Assembly (NCBI RefSeq): GCF_031200575.1
Contig: NZ_CP133597.1
Span: 682,001-746,000, forward strand
Source: Ferroplasma sp.
GTDB lineage: Archaea; Thermoplasmatota; Thermoplasmata; Thermoplasmatales; Thermoplasmataceae
Length of the DNA: 64,000 bases
Reading direction: 5' to 3'
Shown: piece after piece, positions 51,758 to 60,114 of the stretch
Numbering within the stretch: the first letter of the stretch is position 1
How the letters are laid out: each line of letters opens with the position of its first letter
The notes under the pieces: model-generated
The model's input: only the letters and a program-made list of their open reading frames with translations
What the model was told of the DNA's origin: nothing
Database searches by the model: none
Made by a program: the position numbers and the translations under genes

Positions 51758-52573
51758 ATGGATAATACCAGGGACCCCTATGTTGCCGGGGCATTTTACC
51801 CGGATGATTACAAACAACTAAAAAACGATATAACCAGTTATATGGACATAGAACCTCCTGTTATAAATTACAAAAGATTAATAGGCGCCATAGTCCCTCA
51901 CGCAGGTTATATATACTCGGGCAGAACAGCAGCATATGCTTACAACATAATCAAAAATTGCAAGAAACGGGATTTTTTAATTATAGGGCCCAATCATTCT
52001 GGGTACCCATCCTATCCAGCAATTTATCCGGACGGGTACTGGAATACTCCAATGGGATACGCCAGGGTCAATTCCGCACTTTCAGGTAAAATACTTCTCA
52101 AATCAAATATTATAAGGGATGATAAGGAAGCCCACATGATAGAGCATTCCATTGAGGTTCAGATTCCGTTTCTCCAGTATATATTTAATTCTAATTTCTC
52201 ATTTTCCCCCATAATTCTGGGAAACCAGGGGCAGCCCGTAGCCAGAAATATAGCAGAAACCATAGAGACGCTGGAGGAAAAACCATTTCTGCTCATAAGT
52301 TCAGATCTAAACCATTATAATCAGTACGATAAGAACAATGAACTGGATAGTATTATAATCAAGGACATAGAAGAATTAAATGTGAGAAAATATTATGAGG
52401 ATCTGAAAAAATACGGCATATCTGCCTGCGGCTACGGTGCAATTGCAATATTAATGATGGTCACCAGGCAGATGAAGGGGAAAATCGCACTTCTGAATCA
52501 TAGCAATTCCGGTGATTATGGGTCAGGCCATAGCAGGGTTGTAGGCTACGCATCCATGATAGCCTATAAATAG
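51758..52573 (+). CDS. MEMO1-family protein (AmmeMemoRadiSam system)
   Basis: 271-aa member of the MEMO/LigB-like dioxygenase fold. Family segments are DPYVAGAFYPDDYKQL at the start, GAIVPHAGYIYSGRTAAYAY (metal-site His, about 43-62), LIIGPNHSGYP, HMIEHSIEVQIPFLQYIF (His cluster, about 127-144) and LLISSDLNHYNQYD. The His ligands typical of the family are present (PHAG, GPNHSG, EHS, DLNHY), so metal binding is likely. It is followed 80 nt later by the radical SAM partner, which has its own TATA-like box, and is divergent from AMMECR1. Confidence 0.92.
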   Translation: MDNTRDPYVAGAFYPDDYKQLKNDITSYMDIEPPVINYKRLIGAIVPHAGYIYSGRTAAYAYNIIKNCKKRDFLIIGPNHSGYPSYPAIYPDGYWNTPMGYARVNSALSGKILLKSNIIRDDKEAHMIEHSIEVQIPFLQYIFNSNFSFSPIILGNQGQPVARNIAETIETLEEKPFLLISSDLNHYNQYDKNNELDSIIIKDIEELNVRKYYEDLKKYGISACGYGAIAILMMVTRQMKGKIALLNHSNSGDYGSGHSRVVGYASMIAYK

Positions 52574-52652
52574 TAATTTAACCAGGAATATGTAATTGCC
52601 AGAGAACCTGAACTTGATATAGTATATATATTAGGAATGCGATTAAATATAT

Positions 52653-53669
52653 ATGGAAGCCAGCTTATATGAAAGAAGTGGTGACAGAATAAGGTGCACA
52701 GCCTGTGAGAGATACTGTTACTTAAAGGAGGGTCAGAGTGGCTTCTGTGGGGTAAGAACATACAGGAATGGTGTTTTAAACCTCGACGTTTACAATTATC
52801 CCTTTGGATACAACATAGACCCTATAGAAAAGAAGCCTGTTTTGCATATGTATCCCGGTTCCAGAATCCTTTCCTTTGGGACATCTGGATGTAACTTCGC
52901 CTGCAAATACTGCCAGAATTACGAAATGAGCCAGAGAAAAACTGTTGTAGGCGAATATATGACTCCGGAGAAAATAGTAAAAGAGGCAAGAAAATTGCAT
53001 GTGGACGGCATAGCGTATACATATAATGAACCCACTATTTTTATGGAATTTGCCCGTGATGTGGGAATTCTGGCACACAGGTATGGGATCTTCAATATAT
53101 TCGTGACAAATGGTTATGAAACACCAGAATCCATGCAAATGGCATCTGAATTCCTGGATGCCATGACTGTTGATTTCAAGGGAAATGCTGATGAAAAATT
53201 CTATAATAGATACATATCTGTACTGCACCCTGATTTAATTTATAAAACTATAAAATCTTCCATGGATTATGGCATACACACTGAAATAACAGACCTGGTT
53301 ATCCCCCAGATAGGGGACAATACTGAAGATGCAGAAAAAATGATTTCAAAAATAAAGGACATAGGCGGTGAATATACTCCAATAAGCTTTTTGCGATACC
53401 ATCCGGATTATAAACTGTCCCTGCCTGCAACCCCATTTGATACACTGAAAAAACATTATGACATTGCAAGGCACATGGGCATGCATTATGTTTACCTTGG
53501 CAATGTTAGGGAACAGAACTATGAAAATACATACTGCCCTGAATGCGGGGCGCTCCTGATTAAAAGGCAGCTCTTCAACTCAGAAATTATAGGTTTGAAT
53601 CCAGATGGTAGCTGCACACATTGCGGATTCAAAACTGGCATATTAGTTAAGAAAGGCATTATCCAGTAG
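52653..53669 (+). CDS. AmmeMemoRadiSam system radical SAM enzyme
   Basis: 338-aa radical SAM protein completing the trio. An N-terminal Cys-rich block (RCTACERYCYLKEGQSGFCG) is characteristic, the SAM-cluster motif is CNFACKYCQNYEMS (CxxxCxxC, about 80-93), and DGIAYTYNEPTIFMEFARD and GYETPESM are further family segments. A C-terminal zinc-ribbon-like pair, CPECGALLI and CTHCGFKTG, is also visible. TATA-like AGTATATATA (52621-52630) lies about 27 nt upstream. The target of its radical chemistry is unknown. Confidence 0.92.
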   Translation: MEASLYERSGDRIRCTACERYCYLKEGQSGFCGVRTYRNGVLNLDVYNYPFGYNIDPIEKKPVLHMYPGSRILSFGTSGCNFACKYCQNYEMSQRKTVVGEYMTPEKIVKEARKLHVDGIAYTYNEPTIFMEFARDVGILAHRYGIFNIFVTNGYETPESMQMASEFLDAMTVDFKGNADEKFYNRYISVLHPDLIYKTIKSSMDYGIHTEITDLVIPQIGDNTEDAEKMISKIKDIGGEYTPISFLRYHPDYKLSLPATPFDTLKKHYDIARHMGMHYVYLGNVREQNYENTYCPECGALLIKRQLFNSEIIGLNPDGSCTHCGFKTGILVKKGIIQ

Positions 53670-53903
53670 TTTTTTCATGGTCATTGGCATATTTTTTTCA
53701 ATTATTATTTTTGTGGACATTGCCCGGTTGGCTATATATGCATCAATGAATTCATTGCTCACATAGTATACAAGAAGGAAATCAAGAACGATTTCCTGGT
53801 CTTCAAGGCCCTCTATCTTTTTAAATAGATGATCGCATGATATTTTTGAAACCAGGTATTTGGAAATTTCCCTCCTCATTATTACATATCTCATGTATGT
53901 CAC
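53643..53903 (-). CDS. Small STAS-like (DUF4325-type?) protein, uncertain
   Basis: 86-aa protein with the pattern SKISCDHLFKKIEGLEDQEI followed by VLDFLLVYYVSNEFIDAYI. This resembles the 'iv.DF..V..vs.sFad.l' strand-helix core of STAS-like domains, but this is a by-eye likeness. The GTG at 53903 overlaps the nitrilase-family stop by 4 nt (GTGA), so it is probably co-translated with it; ATGs at 53894 and 53879 are alternatives. Its 3' end overlaps the radical SAM gene by 27 nt on the facing strand. Confidence 0.5.
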   Translation of the reverse strand: MTYMRYVIMRREISKYLVSKISCDHLFKKIEGLEDQEIVLDFLLVYYVSNEFIDAYIANRAMSTKIIIEKNMPMTMKKLLDNAFLN

Positions 53904-54682
53904 AGTTTATAAAGCTCAGGCCTTCTCTGCCTGAGAACAGGCATTTTTTTCCTTACAGCCGCAATTCTTTCAAGGTCAACCGTGGCATATACAATATCTT
54001 CATCCTCTGCAGCGCGGGCCCTGATAGCACCTATAGGATCTGTAAATGAAGATATCCCTGTGAATCCCCCACCGACCATATTGGATGTAGCAAGATAAAC
54101 TGTGTTCTCAAGAGCCCGAACAGAAACAAGAGAGAGCCACTGCTCCTCTTTCATAGTTCCTGCAAACCATGCAGAGATAAGTATAATTATATCTGCATCG
54201 TTCATGGAATAATTCCTGAAAACCTCAGGGAACCTTATGTCGTAACAGATTAACATTCCGAAATTAACGCCTCCCACTCTCGAGATTTTAAATGGCCCGT
54301 TCCCATAGGTATAAATATCTGATTCCTTGTATCCGAAAGCATCGTATAAATGGGATTTTCTGTAGTAATTAGATAGCTCACCATCCTGTATGAATACAGC
54401 TGTGTCGTAATAGTTCCCGTCATAAACCTCATTAATTCCAGCAATAATGCTGATCCTGTTGTTCTGTGAGATTTCCTTAAGCCTTCTCACATAATTGCCG
54501 TTCAGTGACTCTGAGTTCTTTATAACCGCGTCCCTGTACGGTGAATAAAACATATAATACTCAGGGAATACAATAAGCTCTGAAGAATTGGAGGCTGCAA
54601 TGCCGGAATAATACTCTATATTTCTGAGGCTGATGTCCTTATCTGCAACCGGCCTCAGCTGGGTTAATGCTATTTTTAACAT
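53900..54682 (-). CDS. Carbon-nitrogen hydrolase (nitrilase superfamily)
   Basis: 260-aa C-N hydrolase with an intact Glu-Lys-Cys triad: Glu in IVFPEYYMF (about 39-47), Lys in YYRKSHLYDAFG (about 110) and Cys in GMLICYDIRFPEVFRN (about 143). Length and motif spacing fit omega-amidase/N-carbamyl hydrolase/amidase branches, and the branch cannot be fixed by eye. ORF overlap with the small STAS-like gene suggests a two-gene unit. Substrate unknown. Confidence 0.87.
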   Translation of the reverse strand: MLKIALTQLRPVADKDISLRNIEYYSGIAASNSSELIVFPEYYMFYSPYRDAVIKNSESLNGNYVRRLKEISQNNRISIIAGINEVYDGNYYDTAVFIQDGELSNYYRKSHLYDAFGYKESDIYTYGNGPFKISRVGGVNFGMLICYDIRFPEVFRNYSMNDADIIILISAWFAGTMKEEQWLSLVSVRALENTVYLATSNMVGGGFTGISSFTDPIGAIRARAAEDEDIVYATVDLERIAAVRKKMPVLRQRRPELYKL

Positions 54683-54832
54683 AAATATATAATCCGATTA
54701 AATATAAAAATCATGCGGATGATTTATTGGAGCTGGATTATAGTCCGGTTATCACCAGGTACTTGATAATAATTCATGTTACTTCAAATAATTTTTTAAA
54801 ATTGTTTAAATAATATTTCTAGATGTTCATCT

Positions 54833-55699
54833 ATGAAAACTATACGTATAGGCGCTCTGGCAGATTCAGGTGATCTTTACCCATTTATACCCATGATAGA
54901 AGGGAAGGTGAAAAGCGATGATTTCAAACTGGAATTTGAGTTCATACCTACAGTTCAGGAGGTCAATGATAAAATTGTTAAAAAAGAGGTCGATATCTCC
55001 GTGCCCTCAGCTGCACTGTATCCGTACATACAGAGGGATTATTTCATCCTCTCAACAGCAGTCGCCTCGGCAGTGGATGGAATAACAGGGATGCCAGTAC
55101 TGGCTATGAAAGATATGAATATGGATGAAATCATGGATTCAAAGATTATTGTACATGGTTTAAATACTACCGCCTTCAATCTTTATAAATTGCTCATAGG
55201 CAGATATAAAAAACTTGTAGTGGTCCACAGGGTCCTTGATGAGGTAAATGCAATGGTTCAGGAGGGAGGGGTTATGGTTGCAGTGCATGAACTGAAGGCA
55301 ATGTACGATCTAAGGAAAATGGGGGTTGAGCCTCACCGGCTGGCCAGTATGTGGGATATGTGGAAAGAACTCTCAGGAAATAAGCCCATGCCCATGGGAA
55401 CGGTGGTGATAAACTCAGAGATAGGAGAGGAATACGCTTTGAAGTTCAAGAATTTATACAACAGGAGCAAAAAATATGCAGAGTCACATATGGATGAGAT
55501 ACTGCCTGTGGATGTAAAGATCATGAGGGAGGTCCAGAATTCAGATATAAGCCTCGAAGTAATCAAGGGCACAATAGGCGCAGATGTAAAAGAATATAAT
55601 GTATCACTTGATGATGTCAAATCCGGGCTGGAATTTTTCTATAATATAATGTATAAGAAAAACCTGCTTCCTAGAGTCAGTGAAATAAGGTTAATTTAA
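54833..55699 (+). CDS. MqnA/MqnD-family protein (futalosine menaquinone pathway-like)
   Basis: 288-aa soluble protein of the periplasmic-binding-fold MqnA/MqnD superfamily, used in the futalosine route to menaquinone. Consistent features are TIRIGALADSGDLYPFIPMI at the start, VQEVNDKIVKKEVDISVPSAALYPYI (about 42-67; matches the 'lN..a..g.yDvt.iS..aYp.i' region) and MPMGTVVINSEIG near 190. It looks closer to MqnD than MqnA, but this is not certain and no other mqn gene is nearby. TATA-like TTTAAATAATA lies 22 nt upstream. The last 18 nt of the gene are repeated at 56903. Confidence 0.7.
   Translation: MKTIRIGALADSGDLYPFIPMIEGKVKSDDFKLEFEFIPTVQEVNDKIVKKEVDISVPSAALYPYIQRDYFILSTAVASAVDGITGMPVLAMKDMNMDEIMDSKIIVHGLNTTAFNLYKLLIGRYKKLVVVHRVLDEVNAMVQEGGVMVAVHELKAMYDLRKMGVEPHRLASMWDMWKELSGNKPMPMGTVVINSEIGEEYALKFKNLYNRSKKYAESHMDEILPVDVKIMREVQNSDISLEVIKGTIGADVKEYNVSLDDVKSGLEFFYNIMYKKNLLPRVSEIRLI
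55682..55699 (+). repeat. 18-bp direct repeat, copy 1 (marks tandem duplication)
   Basis: GAAATAAGGTTAATTTAA, here the final codons and stop of the MqnA/D-like gene, recurs without mismatch at 56903-56920. Both copies lie just outside the 3' end of a TasA-like gene, so they mark one end of a duplicated unit. Confidence 0.8.
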
Positions 55700-55708
55700 G
55701 AATAAAAT

Positions 55709-56539
55709 TTAAGGGTCAGATACAACATTCAGGTCTATATTTATTGAAACAGATGATTCCTGGCAGCAGTTAACATCCTTTCCATTTGAATCTCCCAGTC
55801 CAAGATATATGTACATAGTTGCTGTGCCGCCCGGGCTGAGTGATGTTCCGAACCCATTTGCCTCAGTTACGTTGTATACATATCCATTATCCATGTAAAG
55901 ATCCTTCATGAATGCATTTCTCGGGACATTATGTGACATGAATTGGTTATTATTATTTCCACTCCAACAGCTGGGCATTCCCCACCACGGCGTAATTCCA
56001 TTATTATTATACCCGGAATTGCCGCTCCATCCGTTGCCGTAATTACCCTGCATTCCGCAACAATTCCCGTTCATCGAATTGTTGTACCACCAATTATTTG
56101 TATTTGGACATGAATTCATAGATACGGGCCCGGTTGAGGATCCAGTAACTATAATCCCTACTGTCCCGGTATTCTTCACGACTGATTTTAATATAACATA
56201 TTCATTGGGTGCCAAATTTGATATATTTAAGGTGTATTCACCCCCACTTAAAGCCGCGTTATATGTATCTGTACCAAGATTTATACTGTAATTCCCACTG
56301 GCATTATAGTTCTCCGAGGTCTGTCCTACCATGTTCTTAACTCCATTGGCTCCCTCTACTGTGATAACAGTGTTACTTGCATTGGTTCCTACAAGATAAA
56401 TCGTGTTCTGCCAGCCTATATGCCCGGCAGTTCCATTAACATCAACACTTGAACTTCCTGAGAATGCAGAGAAAGCGAATGTTCCTCCCATGGCCACAAG
56501 AATCGGAACAACCATTAATACCAATATCTTTTTATTCAT
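55709..56539 (-). CDS. Secreted TasA/camelysin-like protein 1, Cys/Trp/Asn-rich insert
   Basis: 276-aa exported protein. The N-terminus MNKKILVLMVVPILVAMGGT is a hydrophobic signal segment followed by FAFSAFSGSSS, the SipW-type signal pattern of TasA/CalY fibre proteins. A beta-rich domain follows (EYVILKSVVKNTGTVGIIV) and the C-terminus ends with GTSLSPGGTATMYIYLGLGD and IDLNVVSDP. The middle (about 135-205) is low-complexity, rich in Asn, Gly, Trp and Ser, and the mature protein has six Cys. It shares both ends with the protein at 56934 but not the middle. TasA-type proteins form extracellular filaments and an archaeal relative forms bundling pili; function here is inferred. GGTG site 5 nt upstream of the ATG. 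Confidence 0.72.
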   Translation of the reverse strand: MNKKILVLMVVPILVAMGGTFAFSAFSGSSSVDVNGTAGHIGWQNTIYLVGTNASNTVITVEGANGVKNMVGQTSENYNASGNYSINLGTDTYNAALSGGEYTLNISNLAPNEYVILKSVVKNTGTVGIIVTGSSTGPVSMNSCPNTNNWWYNNSMNGNCCGMQGNYGNGWSGNSGYNNNGITPWWGMPSCWSGNNNNQFMSHNVPRNAFMKDLYMDNGYVYNVTEANGFGTSLSPGGTATMYIYLGLGDSNGKDVNCCQESSVSINIDLNVVSDP

Positions 56540-56753
56540 AAATACACCATTCTTAATTATTCTATTTATTTATTAATAATTAAAAAGTGGGATACTTTTA
56601 TCTGGAATACAGATATTTACAAATAATTAATACAAAATGTATGGAATAAAGATACTGTAATTATCTGGTGCTAATTCTGTTAACCTGGAATATTATCATG
56701 CAGAATATTATTACCGATTTATAACATAATTATTGCGGTAAAATCTGCTTTAG

Positions 56754-56870
56754 AAACTTGGAAGGGTAATGGGCGCAAATAATGTGGATTCATGTGCCAT
56801 GATCTGCCAAGAACTATCAGCAAAGACCCTTAATGTCAAATCAGAGATTGAATCTTTATTAATAAAATAA
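56754..56870 (+). pseudogene. Degenerate fragment of an fdhA copy
   Basis: Translates KLGRVMGANNVDSCAMICQE..SAKTL and then unrelated residues to a stop. The first 80 bp or so match the internal segment of the intact fdhA at 58375-58455, KLGRALGTNNVDSCARVCHD..SAKAL, at both DNA and protein level. The rest of the gene is missing. It is a relic of a duplicated fdhA whose mobile-group Cys region alone survives; not expected to be functional. Confidence 0.8.
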
Positions 56871-56902
56871 TTTATAAGGGACATTTATATATTATCGTAA
56901 AA

Positions 56903-56920
56903 GAAATAAGGTTAATTTAA
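56903..56920 (+). repeat. 18-bp direct repeat, copy 2
   Basis: GAAATAAGGTTAATTTAA, identical to 55682-55699, where it is the 3' end of the MqnA/D-like gene. Here it has no coding role and lies 14 nt before the stop of TasA-like gene 2, so it is a remnant of the duplication junction. Confidence 0.8.
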
Positions 56921-56933
56921 ATATAAAAAGAAT

Positions 56934-57710
56934 TTACGGATCAGACATTACATTCAGGTCTATATTCAATGAAATATCTGATCCCTGGTAATAGTTGACA
57001 TCCTTTCCATTTGAATTCCCCAATCCCAAGTATATATACATTGTTGCCGTACCACCGGGGCTAAGAGATGTTCCGAATCCTGTTCCCTCAGTCACATTAT
57101 ATACATAGCCAGTATCCATCTTCAAGGCGCTCATGAAGTTTGTCTCAGATACGCCGGTAGCAGTTATGGGCTGTCCATTCGGGTTATACTGTTTGTCAGA
57201 TGATGTTGTGTTGTTATAAGAATACATTGAAACTCCTGTAGATGGCATCGTGTGGCTTGGAGGTGTTGTATTCATTAATGTGGGTGGAGGTGGAGGTGGT
57301 GGGCTTGGTGGGTCTGTAACTATGATTCCTACAGTTCCAGTGTTGGTTATCACAGCTTTTAGTATAACGTATTCGCCTGGGGCAAAATTGGTTACATTTA
57401 TAACATATTCGTCACCGCTTGTTGCTGTTGTATAGCTTGCTGTTCCAAGGTTCAGATTATAATTCCCGTTGCTATTATGGACATCAGCCCCCTGTCCTAT
57501 TGTTGTTGTAATTCCGTTAGGTCCCTGCACGGTTATTACAGTGTTGTTTGCATTTGTTCCAACAAGATGAACATTGTTCTGCCAGTCCAAATGTCCTGCC
57601 GTTCCGTTAACAGCTATGCTCGAACTCCCGGAGAATGCAGAGAAAGCGAATGTTCCTCCCATAGCCACAAGAATAGGCACAACCATTAATACTAATAATT
57701 TTTTGTTCAT
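56934..57710 (-). CDS. Secreted TasA/camelysin-like protein 2, proline-rich insert
   Basis: 258-aa paralogue of the protein at 55709. Residues 1-40 and the last 60 are nearly the same (signal MNKKLLVLMVVPILVAMGGT, FAFSAFSGSSS, then GFGTSLSPGGTATMYIYLGL and IDLNVMSDP). The middle differs completely: TDPPSPPPPPPPTLMNTTPP followed by a Ser/Thr/Tyr-rich stretch. It has no Cys; the terminal NCCQ of paralogue 1 is NYYQ here. A GGTGA site lies 5 nt upstream of the ATG, so the mRNA has a leader, as in its paralogue. Likely an extracellular fibre or matrix protein. Confidence 0.72.
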   Translation of the reverse strand: MNKKLLVLMVVPILVAMGGTFAFSAFSGSSSIAVNGTAGHLDWQNNVHLVGTNANNTVITVQGPNGITTTIGQGADVHNSNGNYNLNLGTASYTTATSGDEYVINVTNFAPGEYVILKAVITNTGTVGIIVTDPPSPPPPPPPTLMNTTPPSHTMPSTGVSMYSYNNTTSSDKQYNPNGQPITATGVSETNFMSALKMDTGYVYNVTEGTGFGTSLSPGGTATMYIYLGLGNSNGKDVNYYQGSDISLNIDLNVMSDP

Positions 57711-58020
57711 TTATTCACCATGTTTTTATTATTCTCATGTTAATTAAAACGTATGATTAAGATATATTATACAGAGATATTAATAAAAAATTAGTACAAA
57801 CAGTACAGAACACTGATACTTGAAAATACTGTACATGTCTATTAACAACCATTCAATATAAAAATATAGAATAATGATGTGGCAATGCTGGGTAATAAAT
57901 CATGGAAGACAAAGTACTGTTGTGGAGAACCTAAAACGTGATACCTGCCGCCTCTGATTCCAGATACTCTTGGAATTAATTATTCAATATATTCATTAAA
58001 ATGTATAGGGTTAAATATGG
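57711..58020. other. Divergent intergenic region upstream of fdhA
   Basis: 310 bp AT-rich, with the promoter of TasA-like gene 2 at the left and a TATA-like TTCAATATATTC (57978-57991) before fdhA at the right. A more GC-rich patch at 57885-57970 has no recognisable product. No RNA gene is seen. Confidence 0.4.
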
Positions 58021-60012
58021 ATGTTGTTTGAATTAAGTATGAAATCTATATGCCCTTTTTGCGGTGTGGGATGCGGATTAGAGTTGTTACCTGTTAATCA
58101 CATCATTACAGCTGTAAAACCTGTTTCAGAACATGTGGTTAGCCATGGCCATATATGCGGTAAGGGAGCAGCGGCACATGAAGCTCTAACCATGTGGGAC
58201 AGAATTTATTATCCGCTGGTGAGAAATAAAGGCAACCTGGAGAGAACCGACTGGGATAGTGCATTAGATCTGGTTGTGAAAAAAATAAAAGAAATACAGG
58301 CAAAGTATGGCCCAGATTCAGTGGCATTTTATGGGGGTTGCCAGAATACCCTTGAAGAAGTTTACCTGTTCCAGAAACTTGGAAGGGCCCTGGGGACGAA
58401 CAATGTGGATTCCTGTGCCAGGGTTTGCCACGACCCATCAGCAAAGGCACTCAAGGAAATGGTTGGAATAGGGGCAGGTGCAACATCTGTAACTGAAATC
58501 CCAAAGGCAGATGTAATAGTTATCGCCGGAGAATCGATTACGGATAGCCATCCGGTGCTATCACAGTATTTTGTTGAGGCAAAGCAAAATGGTGCCAGGA
58601 TTATAGTAATAGACCCAAGAACTACTAGGACTGACGTTTTTGCAGACGTACATATAAAAATAAAACCACGGACAGATATCTTCCTTTTCAATGCAGTTGG
58701 GAACTACCTCATACAGAACAACCTTATCAACAATGATTTTATAAATGCAAGGACAGATGATTTTGAATCCTATAAGGCTGCAGTTTCATCCTATACCCTT
58801 GAACTTGCAGAGGAGAAAACAGGAATCCCGAAAGAAACCATAAGGCAATTTGCCGACCTTGTTTCTGGTGGGAAGACCATTTTTTCATGGGGCCTGGGTC
58901 TGACGCAGTCAACTGGCACAAAGGGTATAAAATCATATATAGACCTTGTGCTGTTAACCGGCAACATTGGAAGGGAGGGAACCGGGATTATAGTTTACAG
59001 GGGGCAGACAAACGTTCAAAGTTCCGGCGACCTGATAAAACCTGATACGTTCCCAAACGGGCCATTGAATGAGGCAAATAGCGAGGAATTATCCAAAGTA
59101 TGGGGATTCAGGCCACCTGTTTGCAAGGGGACAAATATACCTGAGGCATTTTATGGAAATGACGGAAAGATAAAGGCACTGTTTCTCATGGGCTACAATC
59201 CCGTAAGAAGCCTGCCAGATAAGGCTAGAATAGAGAAATTTCTTAAATCCCTGGAACTGGTTGTCGTCCAGGATATATTCATGACAGAGAATACAGATTA
59301 CGCCCATATAGTATTCCCTGCCGCAGCATGGGCAGAAAAGGATGGTTCGGTTACGAGCCTTGACAGGCTTGTGAAATGGAGATTCAAGGCAGTTGATCCT
59401 CCTGGTGAGGCATTGCCCGACGGTGAAATTATTGCAAGAATAGCCAAAAAAGCTGGTTTTTCCTTTGATTCCTCCCCTGAAGCAAACTTTGAAGAAATGA
59501 AAAAAGTTTCCAAAATATATTCCGGGGTAGATATTAATGATGTAAAGGATTACTCCAAAAATTCAAGATATCCACATGGAGAACTCCATCTGTACAGTGA
59601 AAAGTTCTCACTTCCTGATGGAAAGGCAAAATTCATTCCTGTTGTTGCAAAGGAAGAAAGCAGTGATCTTATACTCTCTACCGGAAGAACTGTTACAAGG
59701 TATAACACAGACGAGGTCATAAACAGGATTCCGGGTATGCAGAAGTATGTCCCTACATTGTGGATAAATCCTGTCGATGCAAAAAAATACGGCGTGAGTG
59801 ACGGTTCCATGGTACTTTTGAAATCCCGGGTTGGGCAGCTTGAAATATCAGCAAGAATTACAGAAGATGTGATCCCAGGAGTTGTATTTTCATATATGCA
59901 TAATGCTGACATAAACTATGTTGTGGACGCAGAACTGGACGATGAAACTGGAACACCGAAATATAAATTCACCCCTGTTACCATAGCTCCGGTGACCCAT
60001 GCATCTTCATGA
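58021..60012 (+). CDS. fdhA: Formate dehydrogenase alpha subunit (molybdopterin oxidoreductase)
   Basis: 663-aa bis-molybdopterin enzyme. The [4Fe-4S] motif is CPFCGVGCGLEL...GHICGKG (about residues 11-49), and the metal-ligand Cys lies in SCARVCHDPSAKAL (about 137-145), the position of Sec/Cys in FdhF-type formate dehydrogenases; the Cys form is used, with no TGA. The downstream His-Arg pair region and C-terminal beta-barrel (TGRTVTRYNTDEVI) fit FdhA. No twin-Arg signal is visible, so it is cytoplasmic, and no electron-transfer subunit adjoins. An in-frame Met six codons in (58039) is an alternative start. Confidence 0.88.
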   Translation: MLFELSMKSICPFCGVGCGLELLPVNHIITAVKPVSEHVVSHGHICGKGAAAHEALTMWDRIYYPLVRNKGNLERTDWDSALDLVVKKIKEIQAKYGPDSVAFYGGCQNTLEEVYLFQKLGRALGTNNVDSCARVCHDPSAKALKEMVGIGAGATSVTEIPKADVIVIAGESITDSHPVLSQYFVEAKQNGARIIVIDPRTTRTDVFADVHIKIKPRTDIFLFNAVGNYLIQNNLINNDFINARTDDFESYKAAVSSYTLELAEEKTGIPKETIRQFADLVSGGKTIFSWGLGLTQSTGTKGIKSYIDLVLLTGNIGREGTGIIVYRGQTNVQSSGDLIKPDTFPNGPLNEANSEELSKVWGFRPPVCKGTNIPEAFYGNDGKIKALFLMGYNPVRSLPDKARIEKFLKSLELVVVQDIFMTENTDYAHIVFPAAAWAEKDGSVTSLDRLVKWRFKAVDPPGEALPDGEIIARIAKKAGFSFDSSPEANFEEMKKVSKIYSGVDINDVKDYSKNSRYPHGELHLYSEKFSLPDGKAKFIPVVAKEESSDLILSTGRTVTRYNTDEVINRIPGMQKYVPTLWINPVDAKKYGVSDGSMVLLKSRVGQLEISARITEDVIPGVVFSYMHNADINYVVDAELDDETGTPKYKFTPVTIAPVTHASS

Positions 60013-60114
60013 ATAAATTTAAAGATGAATGTGCCAGATAAAATAAATCTCCCATATTTTATAAGCAATAAAAATCCATGGAATATCTATCCACACAATG
60101 CCAATCCATAAAAT

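Larger units (their letters stand above)
56540..56933. other. Intergenic region between the two TasA-like genes
   Basis: 394 bp with no intact gene. It contains the decayed fdhA fragment at 56754-56870, the second copy of the 18-bp repeat and the promoter region of TasA-like gene 1 at the left end. It mirrors the 57711-58020 region upstream of the intact fdhA and parts of both look alignable (AATACAAAATGTATGG... versus AGTACAAACAGTACAG...). Confidence 0.55.

Noticed and set aside
58100-58800. Selenocysteine in formate dehydrogenase
   Set aside because: The metal-ligand position is an ordinary Cys codon in SCARVCHDPS; there is no in-frame TGA.
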